Below, one piece after another: positions 22,064-33,770 of a stretch of 64,000 nucleotides of DNA. The notes under the pieces were generated by a model that saw only the letters and a program-made list of their open reading frames with translations, did no database searches and was not told where the DNA came from. Source of the stretch: Symbiotaphrina buchneri (Eukaryota > Ascomycota > Symbiotaphrinales > Symbiotaphrinaceae); the NCBI GenBank assembly GCA_001599915.1, contig BCIG01000018.1, positions 186,001 through 250,000 on the forward strand, given 5' to 3'. Position numbers and translations under genes: made by a program. Position 1 is the first letter of the stretch, and each line of letters begins with the position of its first letter.

Positions 22064-22423
22064 TCAACCAATGCCATTATTCATGGTACAAGCAAAACGG
22101 AACAAAGTTGAATACTGCAGCAAGATGTACTGACCATCTTCATCTTGATCTTGCGCGTGATGACTGGACGGACCATCTTGCTCTTCCTCGCGATGATGTC
22201 CTGAGCAATAGTCAGCAGTTATCGGAGAGCAGGGAACGGCAACCAGAGAGACGCAGAAGAGGGTGGTGAGGGTTTTGAACCACAGAGCAAAGACTTGGTC
22301 ATGGCCACCAGGGATAGGGACAGCAAGCCCTCAGTTCGTAGCAAAAATGATTGGGAAGGAGTCATGGTGTGTTCTCTTACCTGAACCATGTTCACCTGTG
22401 GCGGGATTCTGTTGGGATGCCAT
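22064..22423 (-). CDS. Doubtful small two-exon ORF
   Basis: A possible 59-residue product from 22423-22381 joined to 22200-22064 (180-bp intron, donor GTAAGA, acceptor GCTCAG). It begins MASQQNPATGEHGSG, followed by a His/Glu/Gln/Asp-rich stretch (HHREEEQDGPSSHH). The splice sites are good and the start looks like a real fungal N-terminus. The tail is uncharacteristic, however, and the second exon may continue into further exons I cannot place. It could also be a 5' part of another transcript. I do not know a homologue. Confidence 0.25.
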
Positions 22424-23028
22424 TTCACCTACGGTTGTGGGGTATCCTAGGAGTCAGTTGTTGGGTCTGTTCTGGCCGCGTTCGTGATCTTTGCAGGCAA
22501 TCTCGCTGTCTCCGAGGGTCAGGAGGGACGATCGTGAGTCTCAGTTTGGTAGTTGACACAAGTGGGAGGTTACAGAGGATGAGGGAGATTCTATGGTCAC
22601 TTTATAGCTGTTTGTGGGCGCACTAATTTAGTGGCGACAGCGCCGAGAACTAAGCCTAAATACCGATGATGTCGCTGTCCAAAACTGTCGAAATTGAAGC
22701 TTTTGATCACATTGATATCAACCGGCAGAATAGTTGGGGCGGTGTCCAATTGTGCACGGACCTAAACAGGAAGCCAATGAAGGCCTGCCATAGATCGCGG
22801 CGCCATGTCTGTCGGTGAAACTTTAAACCCTATTTGCTAGCGTCTTGGAATACGACTTGGACCGGAGTGTCCTCAACTCAACTGATGTTGTCAATCTTAA
22901 ACAACTTGGTAGCGCTACAAACCTACAACTACAGCCAGAGCTCGCGCAATGGCTTAAATTATTGAGTCTTCTTGATCACAGCTCAAAATCATTCTAAGGT
23001 GACCGGCAAGGCCCCTTTGTGCCGCGCC
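22424..23028. other. Intergenic region upstream of SEC22
   Basis: No coherent coding potential. It should contain the SEC22 promoter. Confidence 0.5.
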
Positions 23029-23907
23029 ATGGTCAAGTCTACTCAGATCGCTAGGCTCGATGGTAAGACTATCTTCGAAAGATCCGAGAGCCCGGCTAAT
23101 GCTATTCAGGCCTCATGTTGGCAGCTTCGGTGGATGACGAGCAGGTATGCGGACAGAAAGCGACAACGCATTGTATGGGGTACTGTTAACTGACTCATCG
23201 CTATAGTCAGAAGCAGAGCTCGCCGGTGTCAAGCAACAGACGAAGATGATATTTCGGAGATTGAACAGAAATTCAGAACCTCAAGCCAGCATTGAGTGCG
23301 GACAATATACCCTACAGTAAGACTTCTACCCTGTGTGCCGGGAAGCTGCTCTTACATACTTGGCACAGCTACATAATACAAGACTCGATATGTTTCCTCT
23401 GCATCTGCGATCGTTCCTATCCGCGGAAATTGGCATTCACCTACCTCCAAGATCTCGCCACCGAATTTACAACAACATACTCTCCCCAACAATACCACTC
23501 TCCTACTCTTCGCCCGTACGCCTTTGTTGAGTTCGATACCTTCATCCAGCGGACGAAGATGACGTACCAGGATAGTCGAGCGTCGGCGAATCTGGACAAG
23601 TTGAATGACGAGCTCAAGGATGTGACGAAGGTAATGACCAAGAACATCGAGGATCTGTTGTACCGGGGCGACAGTCTGGAAAGAATGGGCGAACTCAGTG
23701 GTAGACTCAGGGAAGACAGCAGGAAGTACCGGAAGGCGGCTGTAAGAATAAACTGGGAGCTTCTGCTGAAACAGGTGAGTGTCAGGGGCATGCCCTTCCT
23801 TGTACGTCACGTTGCCCCGACATAGATTACTGATACCTTGGTAGTATGGACCAATTGGCGGCGTTGGGTTGGTTATGATCATTTTGATATGGTGGAGGTT
23901 CTTTTAG
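23029..23907 (+). CDS. sec22: R-SNARE SEC22 (ER-Golgi v-SNARE)
   Basis: Five exons: 23029-23062, 23110-23144, 23207-23316, 23369-23774 and 23845-23907, totalling 648 nt or 215 residues, the normal SEC22 size. The two first exons (34 and 35 nt) combine to MVKSTQIARLDGLMLAASV, the start of a longin domain. The SNARE helix occupies about residues 130-190, with the zero-layer arginine in NIEDLLYRGDSLERM. The last exon encodes the C-terminal anchor GPIGGVGLVMIILIWWRFF, which ends the protein. Family knowledge: Sec22 is the v-SNARE for ER-Golgi transport in both directions. All five junctions are in phase and use GT-AG boundaries. Nothing looks damaged. Confidence 0.95.
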
Positions 23908-25371
23908 CATGCCATGGAGCCTGTCTCTACTTCTGGTCCTCGTGTATTGAGGGGATTGTGCGAAGCGATGAACCTCATTCGTCCGGCAATTCTAAATGGA
24001 CATAACGACGTCGATCAGTTATCGGCAACTATGCTTGATAGTTCATATCTCTGAATACCCAGCTACTAAATCAAGTGTTTTCGGAGACCTTCAGCACATG
24101 AACTACAAGTAGTGTTTCTGTTATCGTACAGTATACAGCTGCAAGATTGATATGGTGTTCTGGAAGTATGAAAGACGAGCATCTGCTGCAACGGCTCCAC
24201 CAGCAGCATGATAAAAGCAGTACCGTTGAGGTAGGGCATTGTACAGATGATGTATCGTGCGTTGGATTTTATTACTGTGCTGCAGACACCGGGAACGTAA
24301 TGGAGCAGCCTTTAGCTCGCAAGAGTGCGGTAAGGTAGGGTAACTGAGTCTTACCTTAATCAGCAGAGCCTCCTGGGTCATATGGTAGGCGAACCGACAG
24401 ATCAGAAAGGGACAAAAAAAAAGGAAAGTTTTGGTACGTAAGAGGCACAAATGACTTCTGAAACAGGCGTGGGCGAAGGCGGTGAGAATTTGCGGCAGAG
24501 ATGCAAGGCGGGGAGAAGATTTCGCTCCCACCTTTTCGCCCTGGGGCGCAAATAGTGCCAGGGGCACTTACTGTGTCCGCGATGATCTCCAGGTACAGCC
24601 TGTCAGGGACTCTGCATCGCGATTCTCATTGGTAAGGTAAGCTGAGGTATCAAATGCATCATATGCTCCAGATGCAAGATCTGGAGCTAGTGTTTCACGT
24701 TATGATGGAACAGGCGGGGGCGCTGCGCACTTTTTATCAGACTTGCCTTCTAGGAAGCGTACGTCATCTTAGGAAATGTCGAGCAAGATCACCGGGGGCG
24801 TAAGGACACACTGCGCCATGTCTTTCGGTTTTGTCGGTCTGCAGCAGCGAGTCTGTTCATGCTTTGAAGTTCGAGATGAAGAAGACCAAGTTACATGAAT
24901 TGTCGACCCCGTTTTCCCACCTTGAGCCGGCTCTATAATGCAAAACTTGCAGGCCTCCTATTCTTCTATGACCTCTTTAGGTATTCTTACTGTCCTCGGC
25001 AGCGCCCGCTCATGCACATGGATGGATGGGTAGGCAAGTACTGCAGTTTGGCGAGTCTGCCCTCTCAGCCCGGTCATTGACCACCAATCGGTAACATCTG
25101 GAGCACACCACTCCATGTGCGCGAGGGCTGCCTTGTGGGCGGCCCTTCCTCCTCGCCCTGTTCGTGCGGCCTTCTCGTTCCCTTTCGTTTTCCTCTGGTC
25201 TGTTTCCCTGGTGTGCTTGCTTTCGTCGAGATTGTAATAAAAAGGCCCAATGCCCCTCCTTCGAGGCTGGAGCTTCCCAGGACAGGCCTCTGCCTCATAC
25301 ACTCATTAATACCGTCGTACACTGTCTTTTTCGAATCACTCCTACTTATTCGACACCGTACTCTCCGATCT
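23908..25371. other. Intergenic region, 1.5 kb
   Basis: Follows SEC22 and precedes the zinc-finger gene. ORFs exist on both strands (for example near 24121-24567), but none shows protein-like composition or conserved motifs. A poly(A) run lies near 24414. The last part (from about 25200) is pyrimidine-rich, as fungal promoters and 5' UTRs often are. Confidence 0.5.
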
Positions 25372-26755
25372 ATGGAGCATCCGTTCAATTCTGCGTCATG
25401 GCCTCTCCCTGTTACTTCTGAACCCTCTCTTTTACCTGTATCTGATCCTGATACAAACGGCGACCACACCTACTCTGTGGGCTTAGCAGGTCATTCATTC
25501 CTTCGGCCAACTCGTGTCTTGCCTTATCACCAGCTCCAACGCACTCCTTCTGCAGGGTCAGAGGGATCTCTTTCGATTCAATCTTGTCATGCCGTGACAA
25601 GGCAGGGAGAGCTACGGACCTGTAATGGCATGGCAAATAGGCAGGCAAGTGCAGCCTTTCACTAACAGTCAAGTAATGCTAGACCATACTCACGGCGCTC
25701 AGCTGCTGCTCCAATCGCAACGGTCTTCTGCTGCTTCTGGACTATCCATATTTTCGAACAGAGTTTCCCTGGCATCATCTGCAAGCTCGATCGACAGCGC
25801 GATTCAACAGGCCCGGGACGGAAGCAGTAGGTCGTCTGTGCTGTCGGGCCGTGTTGCTCCTACAATTCACTCTCCCACTAGCCCATCTAGAGGGCCCGGC
25901 AGGATTTATTATTGCACTGAGAGCGGCTGTGCTTGGTCCTTTGAGCGCAAGTCTGACTGGAAGCGACATCATGGGCAAGTTCATCATCATGAGATACAGT
26001 TCGCATGCCCGGAGGCGGGATGTGGAGAATGTTTCTACCGCAGATACAACTTCACGAAACATCACAAGCGCATACATGGTTGCACGAATTGTAATCATGC
26101 CGACGCTTGCAAAATGCATCTGAACACAAAGCAGATTTGGCCATGTGGCTTCTGTACTTGGTTCACCAAAGCCAGAGACAGGTTCTTCGATCACATTGAA
26201 GATCACTTCATCGATGGACGAACGAAGACCGAATGGTCGCAAACTCATGTTATACGCAGCCTTTTGGAGCAACCATCGGTGAACGAGCACTGGCATTCGA
26301 TCATCGAGGAGCATTTCCCTGATACTCATACAGGCGACATCTTTGCCTGGCCAGACACCGATAAGACAAGGCATCTGCGGATCCGACTTGAACAAGGCAC
26401 TCATGACCCGAATCGTCTTGCGGCGGAGGCCTTCTGTCTGGCTATGCATCCTACAATGCTGATAAAGGCGCTTTTGCATCACCGGCGTACAAGGGTTGCA
26501 TGGACCGACCTCAACGAACAAATTGTGGCAACTCTAGGAGTTAGACCTGAGATAACGTGGCCGGATCCTACCATCAAAGGTCTTCAGACGAGGCTTGAGA
26601 TGCGCACTGAAAGCGGCATGGACCTAGCTGTGGCAGCTTGGGAGTGTAGTCAAGTCGCAGAGTCGCATATCCACGGCTTTCCATATGCAATTCCCCGGAA
26701 TTCTGAGGAGCATAACATGGTGCTGGATCTAGTGCAACGCCACGGTTTATATTGA
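25372..26755 (+). CDS. C2H2 zinc-finger protein, putative transcription factor
   Basis: Modelled as 25372-25621 plus 25674-26755 (52-bp intron, donor GTAATG, branch CACTAAC), giving 443 residues. Residues 1-160 are Ser/Pro-rich. Two adjacent fingers follow at about 164-187 (CTESGC ... HHGQVH) and 195-218 (CPEAGC ... HHKRIH). A Cys/His cluster (CTNCNHADACKMH) and further Cys/His residues (WPCGFCTWF) come next. The remaining ~200 residues are a helical-looking region without a known domain. This pattern is common in lineage-specific fungal regulators. Target genes are unknown. Splicing to the acceptor at 25667-25668 would break the frame, so the AAG at 25671-25673 is preferred. Alternatively translation may start inside the second exon, at ATG 25676. 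Confidence 0.7.
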
Positions 26756-27910
26756 CTTGATTTATTGATCACGACAAGGTCTTTAAGTGAACCTGCAAGA
26801 TGGATAGAAGGATCTGATTGCTGGCAATCTGATCAAACCTCCAACCGCCGCTGGGACACTTTCAATATCACCACATCTGTCCGCAACTACCTCGTTTTGA
26901 ATCCGTCGATCGCTATTTTCCGTGTTGCGCCACATATTCTGTTGTTGTTTGTTGAGTGGAGGCTAGCTGCACGTGAATCACCTGGGGCCAATAAAACTCG
27001 GAGGCTGGTTTCTGAAAGGCTTCTGGAGCCCTTTTTCTGGCGGTTAACACTATCGTCCTGACATGCTTCACCACCTAGCGTCTAAAGTCTCCTTCACTGC
27101 CTTCTTTTCTTCCGTAATGTCGTTGCATTATCCTTCTTGGATTTGAATCTATTCTTTTTTTCATGTCCATGTATTATTCTGTGCAAGATATGACCTCCTT
27201 TCCTAATCAATGAATCATCATGTGTGTCCGTCCATGTGGCTGTGCTCTTCATGTGATTGAAAGATCCCAAGAAACATCCCCAAGGACTTCCAGTCAGGGG
27301 TTCTAGTCATTCGATTCAGTCGTCTGCATCCCTGGCTGCAGAACTGTGTACCACACCTGTCCTAAGAGGTCTTCCCCTTAATGGAAGATTGCTTCCACAG
27401 CGATAGACCCCACAAGATTCATGGACTCGGATCCATCCGCTGGATCGATCATCGTCATCTCGTTTCCCTGCCCAGTCTATTCACTGGCTTAGGATCATGT
27501 GGAATTCTCGTCAAACTTGTGTGTACCGAAGTTAATGTCTTGTCGGCATTGTTGAATCCCCATATACCATTTCCCACGGCCTGTGCTTACTGCTCTTTCC
27601 TTAATCGGCAATATCACAACAACTTCATCAAAGGAAAGAACTACCCACATTACTCGGGCTGTAGCGATGTCCTCAACTCACATGTCCTCTCCTTCACTAA
27701 TTTAAGCGCAGGCTTTCCATATCCTTTCCACTGTCGACATCATCCCTTCCGCGTATCTACTCATCTGGTTTCGGAATCACTACAACTCATCAGCTTCCCT
27801 TCTCCATCCGATCCCAAAGCTCTCCATCGCAGCTCAGAATTTAAAGGACTACATCAATCTCCCAACCTATCCATCTCATACCTCCTCGCACCTCCCGAAG
27901 ACAGAGTCAA
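26756..27910. other. Intergenic region, 1.2 kb
   Basis: Likely 3' UTR of the zinc-finger gene and 5' flank of the coiled-coil gene. A 234-codon ORF (27381-28085) runs across it and into the next gene in another frame. Its sequence is not protein-like, and I do not accept it. Confidence 0.5.
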
Positions 27911-28720
27911 ATGTCTCAACAATCCGCAGCAACCCACAACAACAACAGATGCCTCCACCAGCGTACCATCTCAATCCTCAGCTCAACGGACGGCAGCCCC
28001 TCCGTCACGCCAGGCACGCACGTCACCATCACGTCTCACAGCGGGACCGTCCTCAGCGAATACCTCGTCGCAAAGCAGGAATTAGAAGCCAAGAGAAGGC
28101 ACCTCCAAGATCTTCGCGCCCAGCGCGCTGCTCACGAAGAACGTGCTCAAGCCGACCAGCGCCATGAGATATCGTCCTCCTCAACTTCCTCATCGGCCGC
28201 GTCTGCATTCGGTCGTACACACCTCAACCCTCGTCTCGAAGAAACCACTCGCACACCTCCATCCTCCTCCTCAGCAACATCAGCATCATCAGGATGGATC
28301 TCCTCCCGCGCCCTCTCCGAGCTTACGGAGCTACAACACGAGCTCCGCGCCACCACGATAAGGAACCGTAAGGCGCTATGCGAGGCGCGGGCGAGGCTGC
28401 TTGAGGCGCAGCAGCGTGATCGCAAGCTGCAGCGTATTGCCGCCGAGCTGGAAGACCAGCTGGAGGCCTGGCAAAGACGGAGGGGGGAGGAGGTTGAGAG
28501 GGTAGTGAGGGGCTTGGTGAGGAGGGGGGAGGAGAGGGGAGGGGAGGGGAGGGAGGAGGAGGAGATGACTGCCCAGGTGAGGGTGGAGAGGGAAGTGGAT
28601 GAGGGTAGAGGGGCGGATGGGAAGGAGGAGTGGGAGAGGGAGGTGGATGAGATTCTGGGACGTGCGGGTGTTCGGTCTGAGGGAAGAGGTGCAGGAGATG
28701 GGATGATGAGGGCAAATTGA
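27911..28720 (+). CDS. Coiled-coil protein of unknown function
   Basis: A 269-residue single-exon ORF starting MSQQSAATHNNN. Two helical charged segments stand out: residues ~50-78 (YLVAKQELEAKRRHLQDLRA) and ~135-185 (ELTELQHELRATTIRNRKAL and following), both with heptad-like spacing. A Ser-rich linker separates them. After residue ~185 the sequence becomes Arg/Glu/Gly-rich, coded by a strongly purine-biased strand. I do not recognise a family. The two coiled-coil segments argue that it is real. The Arg/Glu/Gly tail may owe more to the DNA bias than to function. Confidence 0.5.
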   Translation: MSQQSAATHNNNRCLHQRTISILSSTDGSPSVTPGTHVTITSHSGTVLSEYLVAKQELEAKRRHLQDLRAQRAAHEERAQADQRHEISSSSTSSSAASAFGRTHLNPRLEETTRTPPSSSSATSASSGWISSRALSELTELQHELRATTIRNRKALCEARARLLEAQQRDRKLQRIAAELEDQLEAWQRRRGEEVERVVRGLVRRGEERGGEGREEEEMTAQVRVEREVDEGRGADGKEEWEREVDEILGRAGVRSEGRGAGDGMMRAN

Positions 28721-29598
28721 GGGAATGGGGGAGATGCAAGCTGGTGCTGAGGGTGGGGATGAGCTGGAGACGTATTGAAGCGTGGAGTGTGCAGTGCTTC
28801 CATTGTGCAGATGTGGCTGGCTGTCCGAGACTTGATTGGGTGGACAAGAGGAATTGGGAGAGAAGATACGTTTTAATGAAAAGGGGAAAGGGAGAGGAGT
28901 AGGGAAAAGAGAGGGGGAAGGGAAAGAGAAAGGGGAAAGGAAGGGGTTGGTTGACGCTCCTTTGACACTCATTTCTTCCAATAAGACAGGCAAAGCAGAC
29001 AAGAGGCCGAGGATGTGACTAGGGTGGAGGCGCCAGTCATGGAACTCTTCACTATCGGATAGCCCTTTTCAGTATCAGAGACAGAGGATACCGGAAAGCA
29101 TAAGGTAGATATGCCTCTCTGGCTCTGAGGGCTAGGTCTAACGGCTGGGAGATGATCATGTTAGCGTGCTCTCCATGAGCTGTAGATAGCCTTGAATAAG
29201 GGTTCCAGACAACAATCCTTCCAGTCATTAATATATGTTCCTTTTCAGAACGGCGTGCCAAGTCCAGTACTCCAGTGGTGGAAGGCGAGCCGACAAAGAA
29301 AAAGGGGGCAAGCCAGGGGAACAGACACGGGAGGCCATACATATCCCACCATTTTGCAGTCACACTATTCAAAACCTCGCTAGAGTGATATGATATTCCA
29401 ATGATGTTCAATTTTGGTTTGCTACATACATCATATTTTCAACATCATGCTCTCCTTCAGCCAGCACCGATGCATCGGCTCGGGCAAGGGAAACAAAGGA
29501 ACACGCGGACAGCCCAGCTATCTCGGATACCTCCATTCCCATGTCCACAGTCAACACCTATCTCGTCTCCTTCTTCAGCTCCTTCAAGATGTGCGCAT
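28721..29598. other. Intergenic region with purine tract
   Basis: Contains a nearly pure A/G stretch on the + strand (about 28875-28945), continuing the purine bias of the upstream ORF. Several minus-strand ORFs here are Pro/Ser-rich shadows of that bias. The rest is 3' flank of two convergent genes. Confidence 0.5.
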
Positions 29599-31221
29599 CT
29601 ATTTCTTGGCCCGCTGGCCGTAAGCCTTGGTGGCATAGTCGCCGCCGATGACGATCAGGTCCTCAGGGCGGTAGTCGTGCTTGCCGGATAGGTAGCTCTC
29701 GATGATGGCCTTGGTTCCAGCCGCGTACCGCTTCTGGGCGTCGATCGAGGTACCGGACATGTGGGGCACCATGGCGTTGCCTCCACCGAAGGGGTTCTTG
29801 GCGTACCGCAGAGGGTGCTCCTTGGGCGCGGGTTGAGGGTACCAGACATCACCACCGTAGCCGCGGAGATGGCCGGACTTGAGAGCCTCGGCGACATCCT
29901 CCTTCACGACAATAGCACCACGGGCGGTGTTGACGAGCCAAGAGCCTGAAGGAAACAGCGTTAGCCTCGCGCCATGTTTGCGAACCCTGCGGAAAGGACA
30001 TACCTGGCTTCATCTTGGAGATCAGCTCCTTGTTGAACAGGCCACGGGTCTTCTCGTGAAGAGGGCAGTTGATGGTGACAACATCGCACTGCCCCAGCAT
30101 CTCCTCGAGGCTGTCGACACGACGGCAGCCAATCTCCTGCTCGATCTCAGGGCGGAGTGGCTGGTAATCGTAGTACAGGAGCTCCTTGCAGCCGAAGGGC
30201 TTGAGACGGCGCAGCACACGCTCACCGATACGGCCGACAGCGACGGTCCCGACAACCTTGTTCTCCAGATCGAACTCGTTCTTGGCGGCCTCGGCAACAT
30301 CCCATTCACCACGCTCAATCTGCTCGTGGGCGGGGACGAAGTTGCGGACGAGGACCAAGATGGTCATGACGACATGCTCGGCGACGGACACGACGTTGGA
30401 GCCGGTGACCTCGGCGACGGTGATACCGCCGTTGGTCTTGTTGGCCGCATCGAGGTCGACGTGGTCGGAACCGATACCAGCAGTGACGGCAAGCTTGAGG
30501 TTCTTGGCCTTGGCCAGACGCTCAGCGGTGAGGTAACCAGGGTGGAAGCTGAATAAAAGGCGTCCTGTCAGCACTGCGTCCCCTTCACTGTCTCGCCCCG
30601 ACATCCCATTGTGCCCGAGCGAGACGTTGCTGATGCGCAAGGATTGGAAGACTCACGGGGTGGTGATGATAATCTCGGCATCGACCAATTCCTTGTCGAA
30701 GGTGGAGTTCTCACCCTCCTTGTCGGAAGTGGTCACGAGGGTGTGGCCCTGGTCCTCGAGCCATTTGCGGATGCCGAGCTCGTTCTCAACGGTTCCGAGC
30801 AAGCCGGGTTGTTGTTTGGCGTGTTCGCCGCCCTGTCATCATGGCATTTCGGTTAGCGAGTCGTCACAATTGCATTGCATTGCATCGCCCGTCACAATTG
30901 CCGAAGCTCCGCTGCTCCACTTTTAAAGCTCATGCTGACGCAGTGCCTTTTCCATTGCTCGATGAAGCATTGGCTTCGACCATTTGAAAAGGAATTGACA
31001 AGAATAGGGTGAAAGAAGAAGAGAAAGCAGCTTGGACTGACCTCGTAGAGCACTGCAAGAACCTTGACCTGAGGGTTGTGTGTCGCGGTTAGCGTTCTGA
31101 TTGCGCCCGGGGTACGTAGCACTGAAGCTCCTCGTGATATCACTGAGGGAGCGGTCTTGGCAGCGAGAAGGGAGGAGGCAGGACGCGCCAATTGGCGGGG
31201 GAGAGTGCGTAGTAATACCAT
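29599..31221 (-). CDS. fdh: NAD-dependent formate dehydrogenase
   Basis: Four exons: 31221-31042, 30832-30657, 30548-30004 and 29945-29599, giving 1248 nt or 415 residues. The Rossmann motif reads [16 protein letters not shown]. Ala in place of the first Gly also occurs in some bacterial formate dehydrogenases, so it is not damage. Active-site blocks are present: [31 protein letters not shown] and [14 protein letters not shown]. Family knowledge: it oxidises formate to CO2 with NAD+; the Aspergillus nidulans orthologue is aciA. Compared with ~365-residue cytosolic forms, there are ~50 extra N-terminal residues rich in Arg, Ser, Ala and Leu ([19 protein letters not shown]), which look like a mitochondrial presequence. 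The core lacks an internal Met before [11 protein letters not shown], so a shorter cytosolic form is not obvious. Exon 1 ends at a GTCAGT donor. Confidence 0.93.
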
Positions 31222-33770
31222 CTTGAAGAAATTAAGAAGAAATATATAGCAGCAGGAGAGAGATGACCGGAGCCTGCTGGTTGGTGATAGAGCGAAGAGA
31301 GGAAGAGGTGGTGGGTGAGGAGCGAGTAGATATATAGGTAGCTATCGAGCCTAGGTGGGTGGGGGGAAGCTGTTAGCTATGTGTCTTCCGCAGCGTTTCT
31401 CGGGCAGCCCGGTTTAGTAGTTAAACAAATGCAAAATGATGATAGATGATGTATGATGCGGGTTCCCTATCGCCTAGTGGTCTGTGAGGAGCGACTTTGC
31501 AGTGACCTCAGCAACGGCGACCAGGGGCGACAGGGGTTTGCGTGAGAGAGAGAAACGTGCAGGGCCAGAAATCAGCCCATTCTTCCCAAACGGGAACAGC
31601 AGCGCCTGGGATCCGCAGCCGGCGAACCGCATGGGAAGAAGCGGGGGAGAACAACAGCCAGCGAAAGACAGACAAAACCAGAATCACACACTGCTGAGCT
31701 CGCAGTTTTTACTTACCGACTTGGGAAAGTATTGCTCAGGCGCACAGGTACGGATGTACTCTTCTAACGACGAGTTCTTCGTACGCTTCCGGTGTTTTAA
31801 AGTGGAGCAGGAGAAAGCTGAGCCGGGACTGAAGGGAAGGCCAGAAGAGGAGGATGGATGGATGGATGGAAGCAAAGAATGCTGTGTGATTCTATTTTCT
31901 CTTCCAGAGTCGCGCGAGAAGCAACGGTCCTTTATACCTAAATTAATATGACGATGCACGGTGTCAAATTCTCCACGCAGGAGGCCCCTCCACATTTTCG
32001 TCTCCCGCTGCCATACAGAATGCATGCCCACTACGTAAAAAAGGTTCGTATTTACTCTTACCCGCGCCCCAATAATAATTGCTGCGCGGATCTGAACGGC
32101 CGGAACAATCGCTCGCTATCTTGCTGGGCACTCTTACCAAGCACCGGTCTTGGGTCACCGCATGCGAGATGTACGGTAGGTGCACGAACGAAGGTGTATG
32201 ATGGCATTCCCCACTTCAACTGCCGGCCCAGACCACCGTCCACCCGGGCGCAACCATGCTCCATCGAGCTCCCGCTGGCTCGCCTGTCTTCCCGCCAGAC
32301 TCCACCACCGCCGCGAACCACAATAATTATTATGGATAATAATAACAAACAAATACATCTTCAGGAAACCCCGAATTAACTCCTTTACCCACCACGTACC
32401 GAGCAACGCCCAGTCAATACGAAACACAACCGGTAAAAGCTCCACCAAACTGCTGTAGTTCGGAGCCAGGTCCGCTAGAAACTGTTTGGAAGAATGAGCT
32501 CCTTAATCTGCAGAATAGCGAACCCACCTTCTTCTGCTTGGCTCCCCTACCGGTACAGCCAAGAGAATTAACGGTTTGGTTCTCGGGAGAATATGAGGGG
32601 TTCTCCTCTCGCACCAAGAAGTGATGTGCATGCATGCGAGGTCAGAATGCGGGGTCGTTCCCGTGCCACTGCTGCCACCACACCTTCGTAGCATAGCAGT
32701 GTCAGTCAGCAGCACCACCTCTAATTTTGCAGGGATGATAATCTCAGGGGCCCAAGATCACTCGCGGGGCCTTTGGGGAGCAAAGCAATTGGATCGTCCG
32801 TAATCCTCCGTTTCAGGGTCTAGACAGCTGCAGCTTAACAAACAATGAGTGGTCCATCGCTGGCGTGGTGGACTAAGAAAGGTAATATGGCCTGATTTCT
32901 CGAGCACCCAAGCTGCAAGCTTGCGACGCTGTGAGTGCCAACATAAGGCAAGGCTGGCAGGGAGCTCGACGACTGATCGATCTGGAAAGGCATCTCGCCT
33001 CGGGCTTGCGGGCGCGATTCCCGAGACCGGAGCAACAGCAACAGTATGAACATCGGCATCAACATCGTCACAGTCACCGCCTCAGAAAGGGAGATAATTG
33101 GTACTACTCCGAAGACGGCTGGCCTTGCCGCTGTCGCCGAAGTGGCCTGATTCTTACTCAGCCGCGCCACGGGTCGTTTTGCCAAAACAGACCAATCAGT
33201 CCGCGAAATGATGCCGGAAATGTGGATAAGGGGTGCAGCGCACTGTCCAAAATCAGGCCATATTATTGGAGTCCATGACGGAGATGGCCGCAAGAGCTGC
33301 GGCAACTACTATTATTATTATTACCATCGTCACTTGGGGGATGATTCGAACACGGTGAGCTCGGGTCGCTTTGCATGTTCTGCAGAACATCCATTTTCTG
33401 ATTTGGTTCCCTCGTTCCCGCCGAGACAACCCCGATTCCGCCAACATGCCAGGGCCCACGCCGGTCCCACTGAGACAAAGTCGCCGTCGCTGAGGGAGGA
33501 ATACAATCAATATACAGAAGCAACGTGCAGCGAAATAGAAAAGTCCCACTCTGAGTCCTGGCCACGCTATGCAAACAACAGAAGTTGAATTACCATGCCT
33601 GTCCTCCACGACTCTGCTCCAAGCAGGGAAATCCCCGCCCAACAACATGTAGACGGCTCCTGTAGATATTATGATATTGCGATGCCATGCACGTCCGTAC
33701 AAAGGGAAGAATTGCGAAACGAAATTATTCATGCATGGTGGTATCATTAAATGCACACGCGCTTGAGCCT
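31222..33770. other. Long intergenic region, 2.5 kb
   Basis: Upstream of FDH (-) and downstream of the formin gene (-). It contains short microsatellites: GGAT units near 31854-31870 and TAT units near 33310-33322. Several 70-170 codon ORFs overlap on both strands, none with a recognisable domain or splice pattern. I see no RNA gene. Confidence 0.5.

Noticed and set aside
24121-24567. 148-codon minus-strand ORF
   Set aside because: No recognisable motif, no plausible splice partners, and its sequence reads as random translation.
27381-28085. 234-codon + strand ORF
   Set aside because: It overlaps the better-supported coiled-coil ORF in another frame, and its sequence is not protein-like; low-complexity DNA explains its openness.
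28147-29002. Several minus-strand Ser/Pro-rich ORFs
   Set aside because: They are the complement of the purine-biased strand, so long Pro/Ser ORFs without stops are expected there by composition.
31484-31951. 155-codon + strand ORF upstream of FDH
   Set aside because: No domain and no composition typical of protein; it includes a GGAT microsatellite and overlaps an equally long antisense ORF.
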